Source: a virus
Direction: 5' to 3' (one strand)
Virus record (IMG/VR): IMGVR_UViG_3300025413_000040
Span: 1 to 48,288 of that record
DNA length: 48,288 nucleotides
The first letter of the stretch is position 1, and each line of letters starts with the position of its first letter. The notes under the pieces were generated by a model. The model made no database searches. It was not told the DNA's origin and saw only the letters and a program-made list of their open reading frames with translations. The translations under genes and the position numbers were made by a program. Positions 1-8,245 of this stretch are shown here, piece after piece.

Positions 1-2549
1 CTGTAGGTCGTTGGGTAGCTAGCTCTGGAACGTTTATTCAACTTGCATACGCAAACTCATCTTCTGTATTTGGGTCAACAATTACCCCACCAACTCCTGG
101 CATGTATGACTTTATCTACCCTCCTCGTCAAATTGGGTTTGCGTACCTAACTACAACAGGCACAACTTCAGTAACGCTTACGCTTCCTGGCAATGGGTAC
201 ACTCCAATCTTAAACGGTATCCCAGTACAGCCAAACACCCGCTATGTCTTTACTGGTTGGGTGCAGCACGCAAATGCATCTGCAACAGTTACTGCTCAGA
301 TTAAGTGGTATGACCAAGTAGGAAACTACATCAGCACCACTACAGCTGGAGCCACTACAACAACCACCTCCTCATGGCAGGAGTTTATCTCTGCTTGTGA
401 TAGCGGTCGTAATGGAAAGCTGTCTCCTTACAACGCTCAATATGCGGTAGTGCTTTTGACTATTACTCCATCATCTGGAACTAACAAATATCTATTTGAC
501 ATGTTCCAATTTGCTGACCCTATCAGCAGCTTTGAATATGAAGATGCCCGCCGTGTGCGTGTTTACATCGGTGGGGAACGTGAGAACTACATTGACAACC
601 CTGGTTTTGAACAAGGTATCGGTGGTTGGACAGTCTCTCCAAACGCATCGTTTGCTGAGGATCCAACTATCTATCCCGGTGCTGTTCAAGATGGTACAAC
701 TGTAGGAGAAATTACTGTAGAAACAGCAGGAACCGCGTATATTACATCTGACTGGATGTGTGTAGATCCTAACCAAACCTACGCCTTTAGTGCTTATGTA
801 TCTGCTGAGTTTGGTATTAGCCGTCAGGTCTACCCTCGCATTGAATACTCTAACCCTATTAATTTTTCAACAGCTACAGATAGCAATGGTATTTACTTCC
901 CAGCTAACACTAACTATATTGATGGTACCCCTACTACAACTACATTCCATTACGTCTATGACAGCAATGGCAATCCGGTTACAGATCCTTTAATTCCTGG
1001 AAACCCACCACAACAGATTCCTAATAAATCTCGTATTTCAGTAACAGCAATCTCTCCATCATATGACAAAGACTATGGTTACCCTATGGCCAAAGTATCT
1101 ATCTGGATTCCTAATGCGCAAGTTGGAGATACCATTTGGATTGATGGTGTTCTACTAGAAGACGCTACATATGCTCGGGATTACTTTAGCGGCACTAACC
1201 CACCTGCACCTATAGACCCATTAGTTAACGTTTACTTTAACCCTATTGATTGCATTTGGGAATACAAGAACAAGATCAACTTCTTAAGCAACCCATCATT
1301 TGAAACCACATCTGACTGGACTATGAACTCTGGCTCTACTCTAAGCCTTGTTACTTCTGGCACGGCTTTATATCGTGTTGTCAACTCAGATGGTAGCTAT
1401 GGCGGTATTGGTGGAACAGTTACCTACTATCCACTTGCTGGAACATATATGGGCCGCATTACTTATAGCACTGCAGCTTTAGCAACCGGTGGTTTCTCTA
1501 CAACCGCATATCTTCCTGAACCTGCTATTGGTGGTGAGGATATTGTTTCTTCAATTTATGTTCGTGCAGCTGAAGGCTTGTACACAATTTCTTCTAAAAC
1601 AGCTGGTGGCACAGTTATTTCTTCTAACCAAATTTATATAGTACAACACGACCAGTACCAATGGATTAGACTGCATAACGTGCACCAAGCAGCTGTTGGT
1701 GAGACTTCATTTGTATTTAGCATTACTGTTCAAAACTTTTCGGCACCATCTACTGGTATGCCACAGTCTGGATACTTTGATGTTGACGCCGCACAGGTAG
1801 AATACGGACGTATCCCAAATGGATTTACAGATCCTCAAGGAGCGTACACAGTAACTCGTCCAAACCCAGGTAATCCAAGTAAGAACATGTACTTGTCTCA
1901 ATACCAAAGCGTTGGGGGAGGAAAAAGCAGCTACTTCCACAACTACTCTACAAAGCTTTCTCGTCTTAAAAATTCTCTTGCACTTGTTATGCCTAGCCAG
2001 GCCACATGGGCTGTAAAGCCGGGTATGCCTTCAAGACCGTATGCAGGTGAGTTGGTTGAGTCATTGATTCCATCAGCATCCTTTGAAAAGGATCTAGGAC
2101 AATGGACAGCAGTTACTTCTACACTAACCCGCGTCTACGCAAATGGAATATTGTGGGGAGACTCTACTGTTCACGGCGTAGCGTATTGTCAAGTCACAAC
2201 TGCTGGAAGCAGCGGCTCTAAGACCTTTGGTATTCAAACTGGAAACATCAACGTTTCTTCTGAACTTGGGTATTATAGTTCTGTAGCTATTCGTCCTGCT
2301 AACGCTGCATCTGTAGGAAGCTACACGCTTACCGTAACTTATTACACCCTCAATGGTACACAGGTTTCTACCCAATCACAAACTACAAGTATTACTCAAA
2401 CAAATCGTTGGGCATACATGTCTGTTATATCTTCAACCGCTAACACCATTGGCGCTTCTTATGCTATATTGAAAGTGACCTGCACACCAACCGCTGCATA
2501 CAGCAGCACGCAGGCTTTCCACATAGACAAGGCAGTATTTAGACAGTAG
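1..2549 (+). CDS. Tail/fibre-like structural protein with repeated jelly-roll modules (5' partial)
   Basis: The reading frame is open from base 3, so the gene starts left of the window; the first internal ATG is at 102. At least 849 codons are visible. The protein is rich in Thr, Ser, Tyr and Gly with little charge, as in virion fibres. Three modules open with an N-P-x-F-E or S-x-F-E ... W signature, at about residues 160 (NPGFEQGIGGW), 392 (NPSFETTSDW) and 653 (SASFEKDLGQW) counted from base 102. This signature is typical of carbohydrate-binding jelly-roll domains of the CBM4/9 type. Some modules end with a phrase such as FDMFQF, IDGVLLEDA or VDAAQVEYG, the usual last strand of these folds. 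Inferred role: a tail appendage or host surface-binding protein. No enzymatic motif was seen. Confidence 0.8.
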   Translation, partial: VGRWVASSGTFIQLAYANSSSVFGSTITPPTPGMYDFIYPPRQIGFAYLTTTGTTSVTLTLPGNGYTPILNGIPVQPNTRYVFTGWVQHANASATVTAQIKWYDQVGNYISTTTAGATTTTTSSWQEFISACDSGRNGKLSPYNAQYAVVLLTITPSSGTNKYLFDMFQFADPISSFEYEDARRVRVYIGGERENYIDNPGFEQGIGGWTVSPNASFAEDPTIYPGAVQDGTTVGEITVETAGTAYITSDWMCVDPNQTYAFSAYVSAEFGISRQVYPRIEYSNPINFSTATDSNGIYFPANTNYIDGTPTTTTFHYVYDSNGNPVTDPLIPGNPPQQIPNKSRISVTAISPSYDKDYGYPMAKVSIWIPNAQVGDTIWIDGVLLEDATYARDYFSGTNPPAPIDPLVNVYFNPIDCIWEYKNKINFLSNPSFETTSDWTMNSGSTLSLVTSGTALYRVVNSDGSYGGIGGTVTYYPLAGTYMGRITYSTAALATGGFSTTAYLPEPAIGGEDIVSSIYVRAAEGLYTISSKTAGGTVISSNQIYIVQHDQYQWIRLHNVHQAAVGETSFVFSITVQNFSAPSTGMPQSGYFDVDAAQVEYGRIPNGFTDPQGAYTVTRPNPGNPSKNMYLSQYQSVGGGKSSYFHNYSTKLSRLKNSLALVMPSQATWAVKPGMPSRPYAGELVESLIPSASFEKDLGQWTAVTSTLTRVYANGILWGDSTVHGVAYCQVTTAGSSGSKTFGIQTGNINVSSELGYYSSVAIRPANAASVGSYTLTVTYYTLNGTQVSTQSQTTSITQTNRWAYMSVISSTANTIGASYAILKVTCTPTAAYSSTQAFHIDKAVFRQ

Positions 2550-2557
2550 GGGGCAAG

Positions 2558-2833
2558 ATGTCTATCGTAATAATTGCGGCACTAGCAAGTGCTTGCGTGC
2601 TAACTGGAGTAGAAGGGTTACTTCGACCGTTAGGAAAGTTTCGAGGACTTCTTGGAATACTTTCCAATATTTTATTTCTAATCATTCTTAGTTCTTCTTG
2701 GCGTTACTTTGCCGTTTATGTTTTGGCATCAACGTTTATCAGTCTAAGTCTTTCGCTCTTGGTGGAGCATTTATTTACGGCAGGCTCGCCTCGTGAGGCA
2801 CGCAATTTGCCAAGAAGGGTCCCTACCCTATAA
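2558..2833 (+). CDS. Small integral membrane protein
   Basis: This 91-residue protein begins 9 bases after the fibre gene, with a GGGGGCAAG ribosome site. It has about three hydrophobic stretches, at residues 3-20, 30-48 and 51-73, followed by a short basic tail (SPREARNLPRRVP). It follows the structural genes and precedes the replication block. A holin or phage membrane protein is possible, but nothing in the sequence identifies a family and a separate lysis cassette lies at 20-23 kb. Confidence 0.7.
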   Translation: MSIVIIAALASACVLTGVEGLLRPLGKFRGLLGILSNILFLIILSSSWRYFAVYVLASTFISLSLSLLVEHLFTAGSPREARNLPRRVPTL

Positions 2834-2853
2834 ACTCAGAGTGAGGAGGGGTT

Positions 2854-3771
2854 ATGCAATCACCATATTCAAACCCATACTTGTCCATGAGGGCAAGAGG
2901 TCTATTCGCATATTACGCAGAGCTAGGCAGAGTCGTGTCCGCCGATGAGCTCTCTGCTGTCATGCCCGAAGGTCGGGATGCAATTCGTAGTGCCATGACA
3001 GAGCTAAAGCAATTTCACTATATCAAAGCTACCAGGACCCAGATCAACGGGCAATGGAGCACCTACCTGAAGTTCACAGATGGGGCTAAAAAGTTCCTTT
3101 CCACCGACGACGGATTTTCAGGCGTTCTATTAGTAGACAGTAGTACAACTACTAGTACTAGTGACTTAACTACTAGTCCTATAGTAGAACTACTACGTAG
3201 TTCTACTATACCTGCACCTGCGGTGCAGGAGGAAGGAGAAGAAATGGTTTGGAATTTAGATGAAGAGGAACCTGTCAAGGCAGGTGCTCGTAAGATTAGG
3301 GACGAGGCAGAAGATGATTCAGGCGCTGTTGGAAAAGTTATTGATAAGAAAGCTATGCGGCAAGCTAAGTATGGGGCAAAGGCTCTTGCTGGTAGTCCTA
3401 CTGAGCATCGCAGCAATAAGCCCGAAGATGATTGGGCTACAAAAGATCTGATCGCTGAGTTCATGATGTTGCTAGATGAGCATGCAGGCAACACGCCTAT
3501 GCAGATGAACACTCGTCAGATGGCTACATTCATTAACAAGCTTGTTGGTCAGGGAGTTACTCGCGTATCAATCCTTAAGGGAATCAGAATGTTCTTTGAG
3601 GATCAGCGCAACTTGCACGATCTTGGAATTGGTAAGCCACTATGGTCTCGCTTCATTGCTTACTACCAGAGCGTTCACGGCATCACAGTTCGTGAAGAAG
3701 TATCTGCGTACCTAGATGAGGACGACCTAGCGCATCAGGAGAAGATGCTCAGATTACTTGGAGGCAAGTAA
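2854..3771 (+). CDS. Winged-helix replication-initiation-like protein
   Basis: The 305-residue product has three parts. Residues 1-85 look like a winged helix (a helical segment, then LKQFHYIKATRT and a beta wing), similar to DNA-binding domains of phage replication initiators. Residues 90-130 are a low-complexity Ser/Thr linker. Residues 195-300 form a helical domain. The ribosome site GAGGAGGGG is strong. The gene overlaps the downstream DnaC-like loader by one base (TAATG) and sits two genes from the DnaB-like helicase, which suggests an initiator or DnaD-like role. Within the gene, AGGAAGGAG followed by ATG at 3244 is in frame and could produce a shorter protein of 175 residues lacking the winged helix. 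The role is inferred from context and fold-like features. Confidence 0.65.
   Translation: MQSPYSNPYLSMRARGLFAYYAELGRVVSADELSAVMPEGRDAIRSAMTELKQFHYIKATRTQINGQWSTYLKFTDGAKKFLSTDDGFSGVLLVDSSTTTSTSDLTTSPIVELLRSSTIPAPAVQEEGEEMVWNLDEEEPVKAGARKIRDEAEDDSGAVGKVIDKKAMRQAKYGAKALAGSPTEHRSNKPEDDWATKDLIAEFMMLLDEHAGNTPMQMNTRQMATFINKLVGQGVTRVSILKGIRMFFEDQRNLHDLGIGKPLWSRFIAYYQSVHGITVREEVSAYLDEDDLAHQEKMLRLLGGK
3180..3229 (+). repeat. Two adjacent perfect palindromes inside the initiator-like gene
   Basis: Bases 3180-3210 form a perfect inverted repeat with 14-base arms (TATAGTAGAACTAC and its complement) and a 3-base centre. Immediately after, 3211-3229 form a second one (CCTGCACC, TGC, GGTGCAGG). Both sit in the linker-coding part of the gene, just upstream of an in-frame AGGAAGGAG and ATG at 3244. 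The preceding 50 bases are also full of ACTAGT and TAGTAC repeats. Confidence 0.85.
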
Positions 3772-4418
3772 TGTATGAATTAGACAAAGAAGCTCCAAGT
3801 GTCAAACACCGTATCCTACGTGCTGGGTTGCCTATCAAGACGCTTGGCAAGGAGTTCTCAGACCTAGACAATGCCGGGGCAGCAGAGAAGGTTCAGTTCT
3901 GGGTAGAGACAGTCCGTTCTGGAATGGTCATTAAAAGCCCTGGAAGCCCCTCTAGCGGCCTTGGCATCATGCTGGTAGGGGAACCAGGTCACGGAAAGAC
4001 CACAATGGCCTCTGTGGCCCTTCAGGAGCTTATTAGGACTATGCCTTTTGAGAAGAGTCGTCCAGCTCTCTTCATGGACTACCCAAAGCTACTACGTCTT
4101 GAGAAGCTGAGCTGGGAATCTGATCAAGATGATTCGAAGGTTTTGCTTCGTCAGATCTACGGAGATAGCAATAATTCAATTGATCTTTTTATCTTAGACG
4201 ATTTAGGAAAAGAATATCGCACAGCATCAGGCTGGGCAGAAAATACATTTGATGCTTTATTACGTTCACGTTTCAATGCAGGCTTACCAACGATAGTAAC
4301 TACTAACACTCCTATCAGAAAATGGGGCGCAGTGTATGGTGAACCAATGGGAAGTTTTGCATATGAAGCATTTATACCAATTGAGGTAAAATCGGAAGTG
4401 GGGGACCGACGCAAATGA
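3771..4418 (+). CDS. DnaC-like helicase loader (AAA+ ATPase)
   Basis: This 215-residue ATPase has a Walker A motif (GEPGHGKTT, about residue 67) and a Walker B motif (LFILDDLGKEY, about residue 138). It also has the sensor-like TIVTTNTP segment typical of DnaC/IstB-type loaders. Such proteins load the replicative helicase onto DNA. The gene overlaps the winged-helix gene upstream (TAATG) and the SWIM gene downstream (ATGA), and a DnaB-like helicase follows. The order initiator, loader, helicase supports the call. Confidence 0.85.
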   Translation: MYELDKEAPSVKHRILRAGLPIKTLGKEFSDLDNAGAAEKVQFWVETVRSGMVIKSPGSPSSGLGIMLVGEPGHGKTTMASVALQELIRTMPFEKSRPALFMDYPKLLRLEKLSWESDQDDSKVLLRQIYGDSNNSIDLFILDDLGKEYRTASGWAENTFDALLRSRFNAGLPTIVTTNTPIRKWGAVYGEPMGSFAYEAFIPIEVKSEVGDRRK

Positions 4419-4711
4419 AAGATGTAACCATGGAATGGATGATCACACAGATCTTTCTATCAGATACTGGTGTGCACGAAGTTTATATCAATGGTAGTAA
4501 CCATCGGTTGAGATGCGACTGTCCGGGATACATGACGCGAAGTACTTGCAAGCATGTTAACCACGTCAAAGAAAAGATGAACATTAACGGCGGGGTCTAT
4601 CCAACAGAGATCTCCAATAAGATTTCTCGTGAAGAAAGCATGTACGCTACTTCAGATCCAAAAGCTTTCAGAGAAGTTCTTATTAACTACGGCAAGATCA
4701 TCGCCCTGTAA
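4415..4711 (+). CDS. SWIM zinc-finger protein
   Basis: The 98-residue protein contains CDCPGYMTRSTCKHVNHV, which fits the SWIM pattern CxC...CxH for one zinc ion. SWIM domains bind DNA or proteins and often accompany helicases and recombination factors. The gene overlaps the DnaC-like gene by four bases, so it is translated with the replication operon. Its exact partner is unknown. Confidence 0.75.
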   Translation: MKDVTMEWMITQIFLSDTGVHEVYINGSNHRLRCDCPGYMTRSTCKHVNHVKEKMNINGGVYPTEISNKISREESMYATSDPKAFREVLINYGKIIAL

Positions 4712-4794
4712 ATATGCGTGGGGGCGACATATCAAACGAACTCCCAAAGCGGTTGATCGCAACTCTTGATTGCGTAACCATGAAGGAGACAAAG

Positions 4795-5133
4795 ATGATC
4801 TCAGTTTTTGGCATCAAGGTGCCACAAGAAGAGACTGTCTATAACCGCCAAGCATTAGCAGCATTTTGGCGGTACAAAGAAAAACACGACTTTATATTTG
4901 AACTTGTTGGGTTCGGGTATTCGCAGAAAGAAATGGACGAGGTACTAGAGGACCTGGACAATCTAGGCACCAACCCATTCAACTATGCAAAGGCGTATAA
5001 CGTAGTAGCAGATTTAGTTGCTGAGCTTCCTTACAGGCCGGAAGTAAGGTACGTAGTGGATATACCGTCACGGGGCATGCGCTTTGGTGGCAGGTATCTA
5101 GATGAGGGGGCACTATATGGCGGCAGACAATGA
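4795..5133 (+). CDS. Hypothetical replication-block protein
   Basis: The best start is the ATG at 4795, with AAGGAG at 4783-4788 at ideal spacing, giving 112 residues; an in-frame ATG at 4714 has no ribosome site. The protein is mixed alpha/beta and acidic in the middle (MDEVLEDLDNLG). I do not recognise a family. It overlaps the start of the DnaB-like helicase by 17 bases, so a helicase accessory role is possible. Confidence 0.7.
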   Translation: MISVFGIKVPQEETVYNRQALAAFWRYKEKHDFIFELVGFGYSQKEMDEVLEDLDNLGTNPFNYAKAYNVVADLVAELPYRPEVRYVVDIPSRGMRFGGRYLDEGALYGGRQ

Positions 5134-6352
5134 AGAACGCTTACTGTCTAAAGCAATTCGTAATAGGGATATAACACCGCTAATCGAGTCGGGCGTACAA
5201 GATGACTGGTTCTACACAGACGAAAACCGTCAGATGTGGCGCTTCTTGGTGCGCCATCGTGAAAAGTACGGCGAGGTTCCTACAGCTGTAACGGTTAAGG
5301 AGAACTTCCCCACCTACACGATCTACGCCGTAGAAGATTCCATTGAGTATCTGATTGATCAGCTGCTGGAATACCGCAAGCGTCAGAAGACTCTTGATGC
5401 ATTGATCGATGCGCAGACCCACATCAGTCAGATGGATCACAATGGTGCTCTGCAAGTAATGAGCTCTGCTGTTCAGGCAATCCTTAACGACGGTACTAGA
5501 GACTCTAACGATCTCAACCTTAGTACAGATCCTCTTCAACGCTATGAAGAATACAAAGAGATCAAGGCTCGTCCTAACGGTCTGCTTGGAATTTCTACAG
5601 GCTTTAAGACAATTGATGAAATCACAGCTGGGTTGTTGAAGCAACAATTGTGGACAGTGGTCGCACCACCTAAGACAGGTAAGTCTGTGCTTGCTATGCA
5701 AATGGCTATCCGTGCTCAGGATGAAAACCTGCGCATCATGTTCCAGTCATTTGAAATGACGGCTCGAGAAATGAAGACTCGTTATGATGCTATGCGTGCA
5801 CATATGTCACACGGTAGAGCTATTCGTGGTGCGTTGCATTCGGATGAAGAAAAGCGTTTCTTAGATAGTCTTAATGTAGATCGTACAGATTTCATCATGC
5901 CTGACAACATCGCTGCTATGACTATCACTGGCCTATCAGCAAAGATTGAAAAGTACAAGCCGGATATTGTATTTGTTGACGGTATGTATTTGATGATCGA
6001 TGAAGAAACAGGCGAGAGAGAATCCGAGCGCTCACTACGTAGCTTGACACGTAACATGAAGCGAGTAGCACAACGCTATGACATACCAGTTGTGGTTACC
6101 ACCCAGGCTTTGCGTTCTAAAATGCGCGGGGGCAAGGTTACAGCTGACTCTATTGGTTATACATCGTCCTTCTTACAGGATTCAGACATTGTTCTAGCAC
6201 TACAGCGCCAAGATGAAGAAGACGATTCTTCTCGTTCTTTGTCAGTAGCAGCTAGTCGTATTTCAGGTATGGGATCCACAGATCTACTGTGGGATTGGGA
6301 GGAGGGTCGCTTTGAAGAGTATGCAGCTTTCAATAACATCCAGTCCATTTGA
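5117..6352 (+). CDS. DnaB-like replicative DNA helicase
   Basis: The start at 5117 is chosen because GAGGGGG lies just upstream; an in-frame ATG at 5102 lacks such a site. The 411-residue protein has a DnaB-type arrangement: an N-terminal helical domain (residues 1-150) and a RecA-fold C-terminal domain. The latter has Walker A (PPKTGKS, about residue 183), Walker B (DIVFVDGMYLM, about residue 285), the VVVTTQ segment and a late arginine-rich stretch. The phrase LLGISTGFKTIDEITAGL before Walker A is characteristic of DnaB. It would unwind DNA at the phage fork, loaded by the DnaC-like protein. Confidence 0.9.
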   Translation: MAADNEERLLSKAIRNRDITPLIESGVQDDWFYTDENRQMWRFLVRHREKYGEVPTAVTVKENFPTYTIYAVEDSIEYLIDQLLEYRKRQKTLDALIDAQTHISQMDHNGALQVMSSAVQAILNDGTRDSNDLNLSTDPLQRYEEYKEIKARPNGLLGISTGFKTIDEITAGLLKQQLWTVVAPPKTGKSVLAMQMAIRAQDENLRIMFQSFEMTAREMKTRYDAMRAHMSHGRAIRGALHSDEEKRFLDSLNVDRTDFIMPDNIAAMTITGLSAKIEKYKPDIVFVDGMYLMIDEETGERESERSLRSLTRNMKRVAQRYDIPVVVTTQALRSKMRGGKVTADSIGYTSSFLQDSDIVLALQRQDEEDDSSRSLSVAASRISGMGSTDLLWDWEEGRFEEYAAFNNIQSI

Positions 6353-6578
6353 TGGTACTCAGCTTTGCAGCACAGAAAACCCAGATCTTTTCTTTCCTGA
6401 CAACTATCAGGAGGATCTAGAGCAGATCAAACGCGCTAAGGCAATCTGTAGCAACTGTTGGATAGAGAAGGATTGTCTTAAGTTTGCTATGAAGACCAAG
6501 CAACGCTACGGAATCTGGGGCGGAACAACTCCTAATGAACGCAAGAGATTAAGGAAGCTAGATGTCTCTAGATCTTAG
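6312..6578 (+). CDS. WhiB-family iron-sulfur transcription regulator (first copy)
   Basis: The protein carries the WhiB pattern: LCSTENPDLFFP, then AICSNCWIEKDC, then the turn GIWGG and a basic tail (NERKRLRKL). The four cysteines (C...CxxC...C) bind a 4Fe-4S cluster in this family. A TTG start at 6312 follows GGAGGG (6301-6306) at good spacing; ATG at 6321 is the alternative. It overlaps the helicase by about 40 bases. WhiB proteins bind the principal sigma factor, and phage copies can down-regulate host whiB genes. The family is strong evidence for an actinobacterial host. Confidence 0.9.
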   Translation: MKSMQLSITSSPFDGTQLCSTENPDLFFPDNYQEDLEQIKRAKAICSNCWIEKDCLKFAMKTKQRYGIWGGTTPNERKRLRKLDVSRS

Positions 6579-6735
6579 GGGAGATCCCATTCATGTTTGT
6601 ATCTGTGGCTCAAGGCTATGGAATATACAAGCTATGTTTGAGGACTATGAAATCTCTCTATATATGTTAGATATGGAGTGTGCATTATGTGGCGCTATGG
6701 CTACAGCTCCCACTTTAGTAGATAAGGAAAATTAA
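6562..6735 (+). CDS. Zinc-ribbon microprotein, 57 residues
   Basis: An ATG at 6562 overlaps the end of whiB and the frame runs to TAA at 6733-6735, which itself overlaps the primase start (TAATG). The protein has CIC at residues 13-15 and CALC at 40-43, giving four potential zinc ligands. Tight coupling on both sides and the cysteine pairs make it a likely real gene. Its function is unknown; it is one of many short CxxC proteins in this phage. Confidence 0.75.
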   Translation: MSLDLRGDPIHVCICGSRLWNIQAMFEDYEISLYMLDMECALCGAMATAPTLVDKEN

Positions 6736-7709
6736 TGTACGCAGAGGGTGATGTAGAGGGGGTATTACTCTCGTTAGGTATTGATGGGCATCAGCGTAAT
6801 GATGAGATTCTTGCGCTATGCCCTATGCACCTAGAGAGAACTGGGCGGGAAGATTCCAATCCTTCCTGGTCTATCAACGTAGAGACTGGTGTACACCACT
6901 GCTTTTCATGCGGGTATAAAGGTAACCTCGTTACTCTTGTAGCTGAGGTACAGGAGATGGTCTCAGAATGGGGAAGACTAGACCTTGATGCCGCTAAGAA
7001 GTGGCTCAAAGAAAACGTCTCTATCAACCTGGACTTTATTCGTAAGCAGCTAGAAGAGGCTCGCGATGCCTATATCACCATTCCAGCAGTTGTTGGTATG
7101 AGTGAAGCACGTCTGTCGATTTTCGACAGTACTCCACCTGACTGGGCTTTATCTGCTAGAGATCTCAATGAAGACGGGATTGCCTACTATGGCGTAAAGT
7201 GGTGGGAAGAAAAATCTTCCTGGATAACACCTATCCGCACAGTAGATGGAAAGCTTTTAGGTTGGCAGGAGAAAAGCCAAGGACCGGTTCGGTACTTCCG
7301 TAACCGCCCAGCAGGTATCAAGAAATCCACAACCATGTTCGGTATAGATAGGTTCTCTGGTGGAACTATGGTTGTAGTTGAGTCTCCACTTGATTGCGTA
7401 AAACTAGCATCATTGGGAATTTTTGGAGCAGTGGCAACGTTTGGTGCTTCAGTTAGCGATGAGCAGTTGCAGCTTATGAAGCGAGCCGATAAATTAATTT
7501 TGGCTTTTGATAACCCACGCATAGATCCTGCCGGTGCTAAAGCCTCTAAGGACATGTTCTATCGTCTGCGCAAAGCAGGCATGGAAGCATGGTTTTTTAG
7601 TTATCAAAGTGATGAGTATAAGGACATAGGCGACATGCCAGAAGATTTGGTATCCTTAGGACTGAGGGATGCAAAACATTCCGTATTTGGAGAGGGGGCG
7701 TTTTTATGA
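6735..7709 (+). CDS. DnaG-like primase with CHC2 zinc finger and TOPRIM domain
   Basis: The 324-residue protein begins with a CHC2-type zinc ribbon (CPMHLERTG, then HHCFSCGYKGN, residues 28-63). It ends with a TOPRIM-like domain: TMVVVESPLDCVKLASLG (about residue 213) supplies the catalytic Glu, and LILAFDN (about residue 255) the Asp-containing second motif. It would make RNA primers for the DnaB-like helicase. The central RNA polymerase domain is short, as is common in phage primases. Confidence 0.88.
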   Translation: MYAEGDVEGVLLSLGIDGHQRNDEILALCPMHLERTGREDSNPSWSINVETGVHHCFSCGYKGNLVTLVAEVQEMVSEWGRLDLDAAKKWLKENVSINLDFIRKQLEEARDAYITIPAVVGMSEARLSIFDSTPPDWALSARDLNEDGIAYYGVKWWEEKSSWITPIRTVDGKLLGWQEKSQGPVRYFRNRPAGIKKSTTMFGIDRFSGGTMVVVESPLDCVKLASLGIFGAVATFGASVSDEQLQLMKRADKLILAFDNPRIDPAGAKASKDMFYRLRKAGMEAWFFSYQSDEYKDIGDMPEDLVSLGLRDAKHSVFGEGAFL

Positions 7710-8245
7710 TTATTGGTTTGTCAGGTTATGCGCAATCCGGCAAGGATACTGTAGCAAAGTACCTAGTGGAAAAAAAAGGATTCGAACGCGTTGCGTTTGC
7801 AGATCCAATCCGTAATTTGCTTTATGAATTGAATCCAATAATTGGGATAGTATCCAACGAACCTATCTATCTAAGCAACCGCGTGGATAGTGATGGCTGG
7901 GATAAAACAAAGCAGTTACCTGAAGTACGCCGCCTATTGCAAGAGCTTGGTGTAGGTGCCCGTAATGTTATCGATAGCGATATCTGGGTAGCTGCCGCCT
8001 TGCGTCAGATGGGGGATGTAGACCAGAACTATGTAGTAACTGATGTACGTTTTCAAAATGAGGCAACAACTCTTCGCCTTATAGACGCAAAAATTTGGCG
8101 GGTTGAGCGTATTGGTGTTGATGCAGTAAATTCTCATACATCAGAGCATGACTTAGATAGCTGGGAGTTTGATTCCTACATCCATAACAACGGAACTTTA
8201 GAAGACTTAGAGTTCACCGTACAGACGGCATTGATGCATCCATAA
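7706..8245 (+). CDS. Deoxynucleoside monophosphate kinase
   Basis: The 179-residue protein opens with MIIGLSGYAQSGKDTVAKYL, a P-loop (GYAQSGKDT) in the form typical of phage dNMP kinases, followed by FERVAFADPIR. Later, VVTDVRFQNEA matches the conserved DVR motif of the family. It would phosphorylate dNMPs to feed DNA synthesis. It overlaps the primase by four bases (ATGA) and the helicase downstream by one. Confidence 0.88.
   Translation: MIIGLSGYAQSGKDTVAKYLVEKKGFERVAFADPIRNLLYELNPIIGIVSNEPIYLSNRVDSDGWDKTKQLPEVRRLLQELGVGARNVIDSDIWVAAALRQMGDVDQNYVVTDVRFQNEATTLRLIDAKIWRVERIGVDAVNSHTSEHDLDSWEFDSYIHNNGTLEDLEFTVQTALMHP

Noticed and set aside
492-776. Minus-strand frames inside the fibre gene
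   Set aside because: Antisense shadows with no ribosome site, inside a long, compositionally normal gene.
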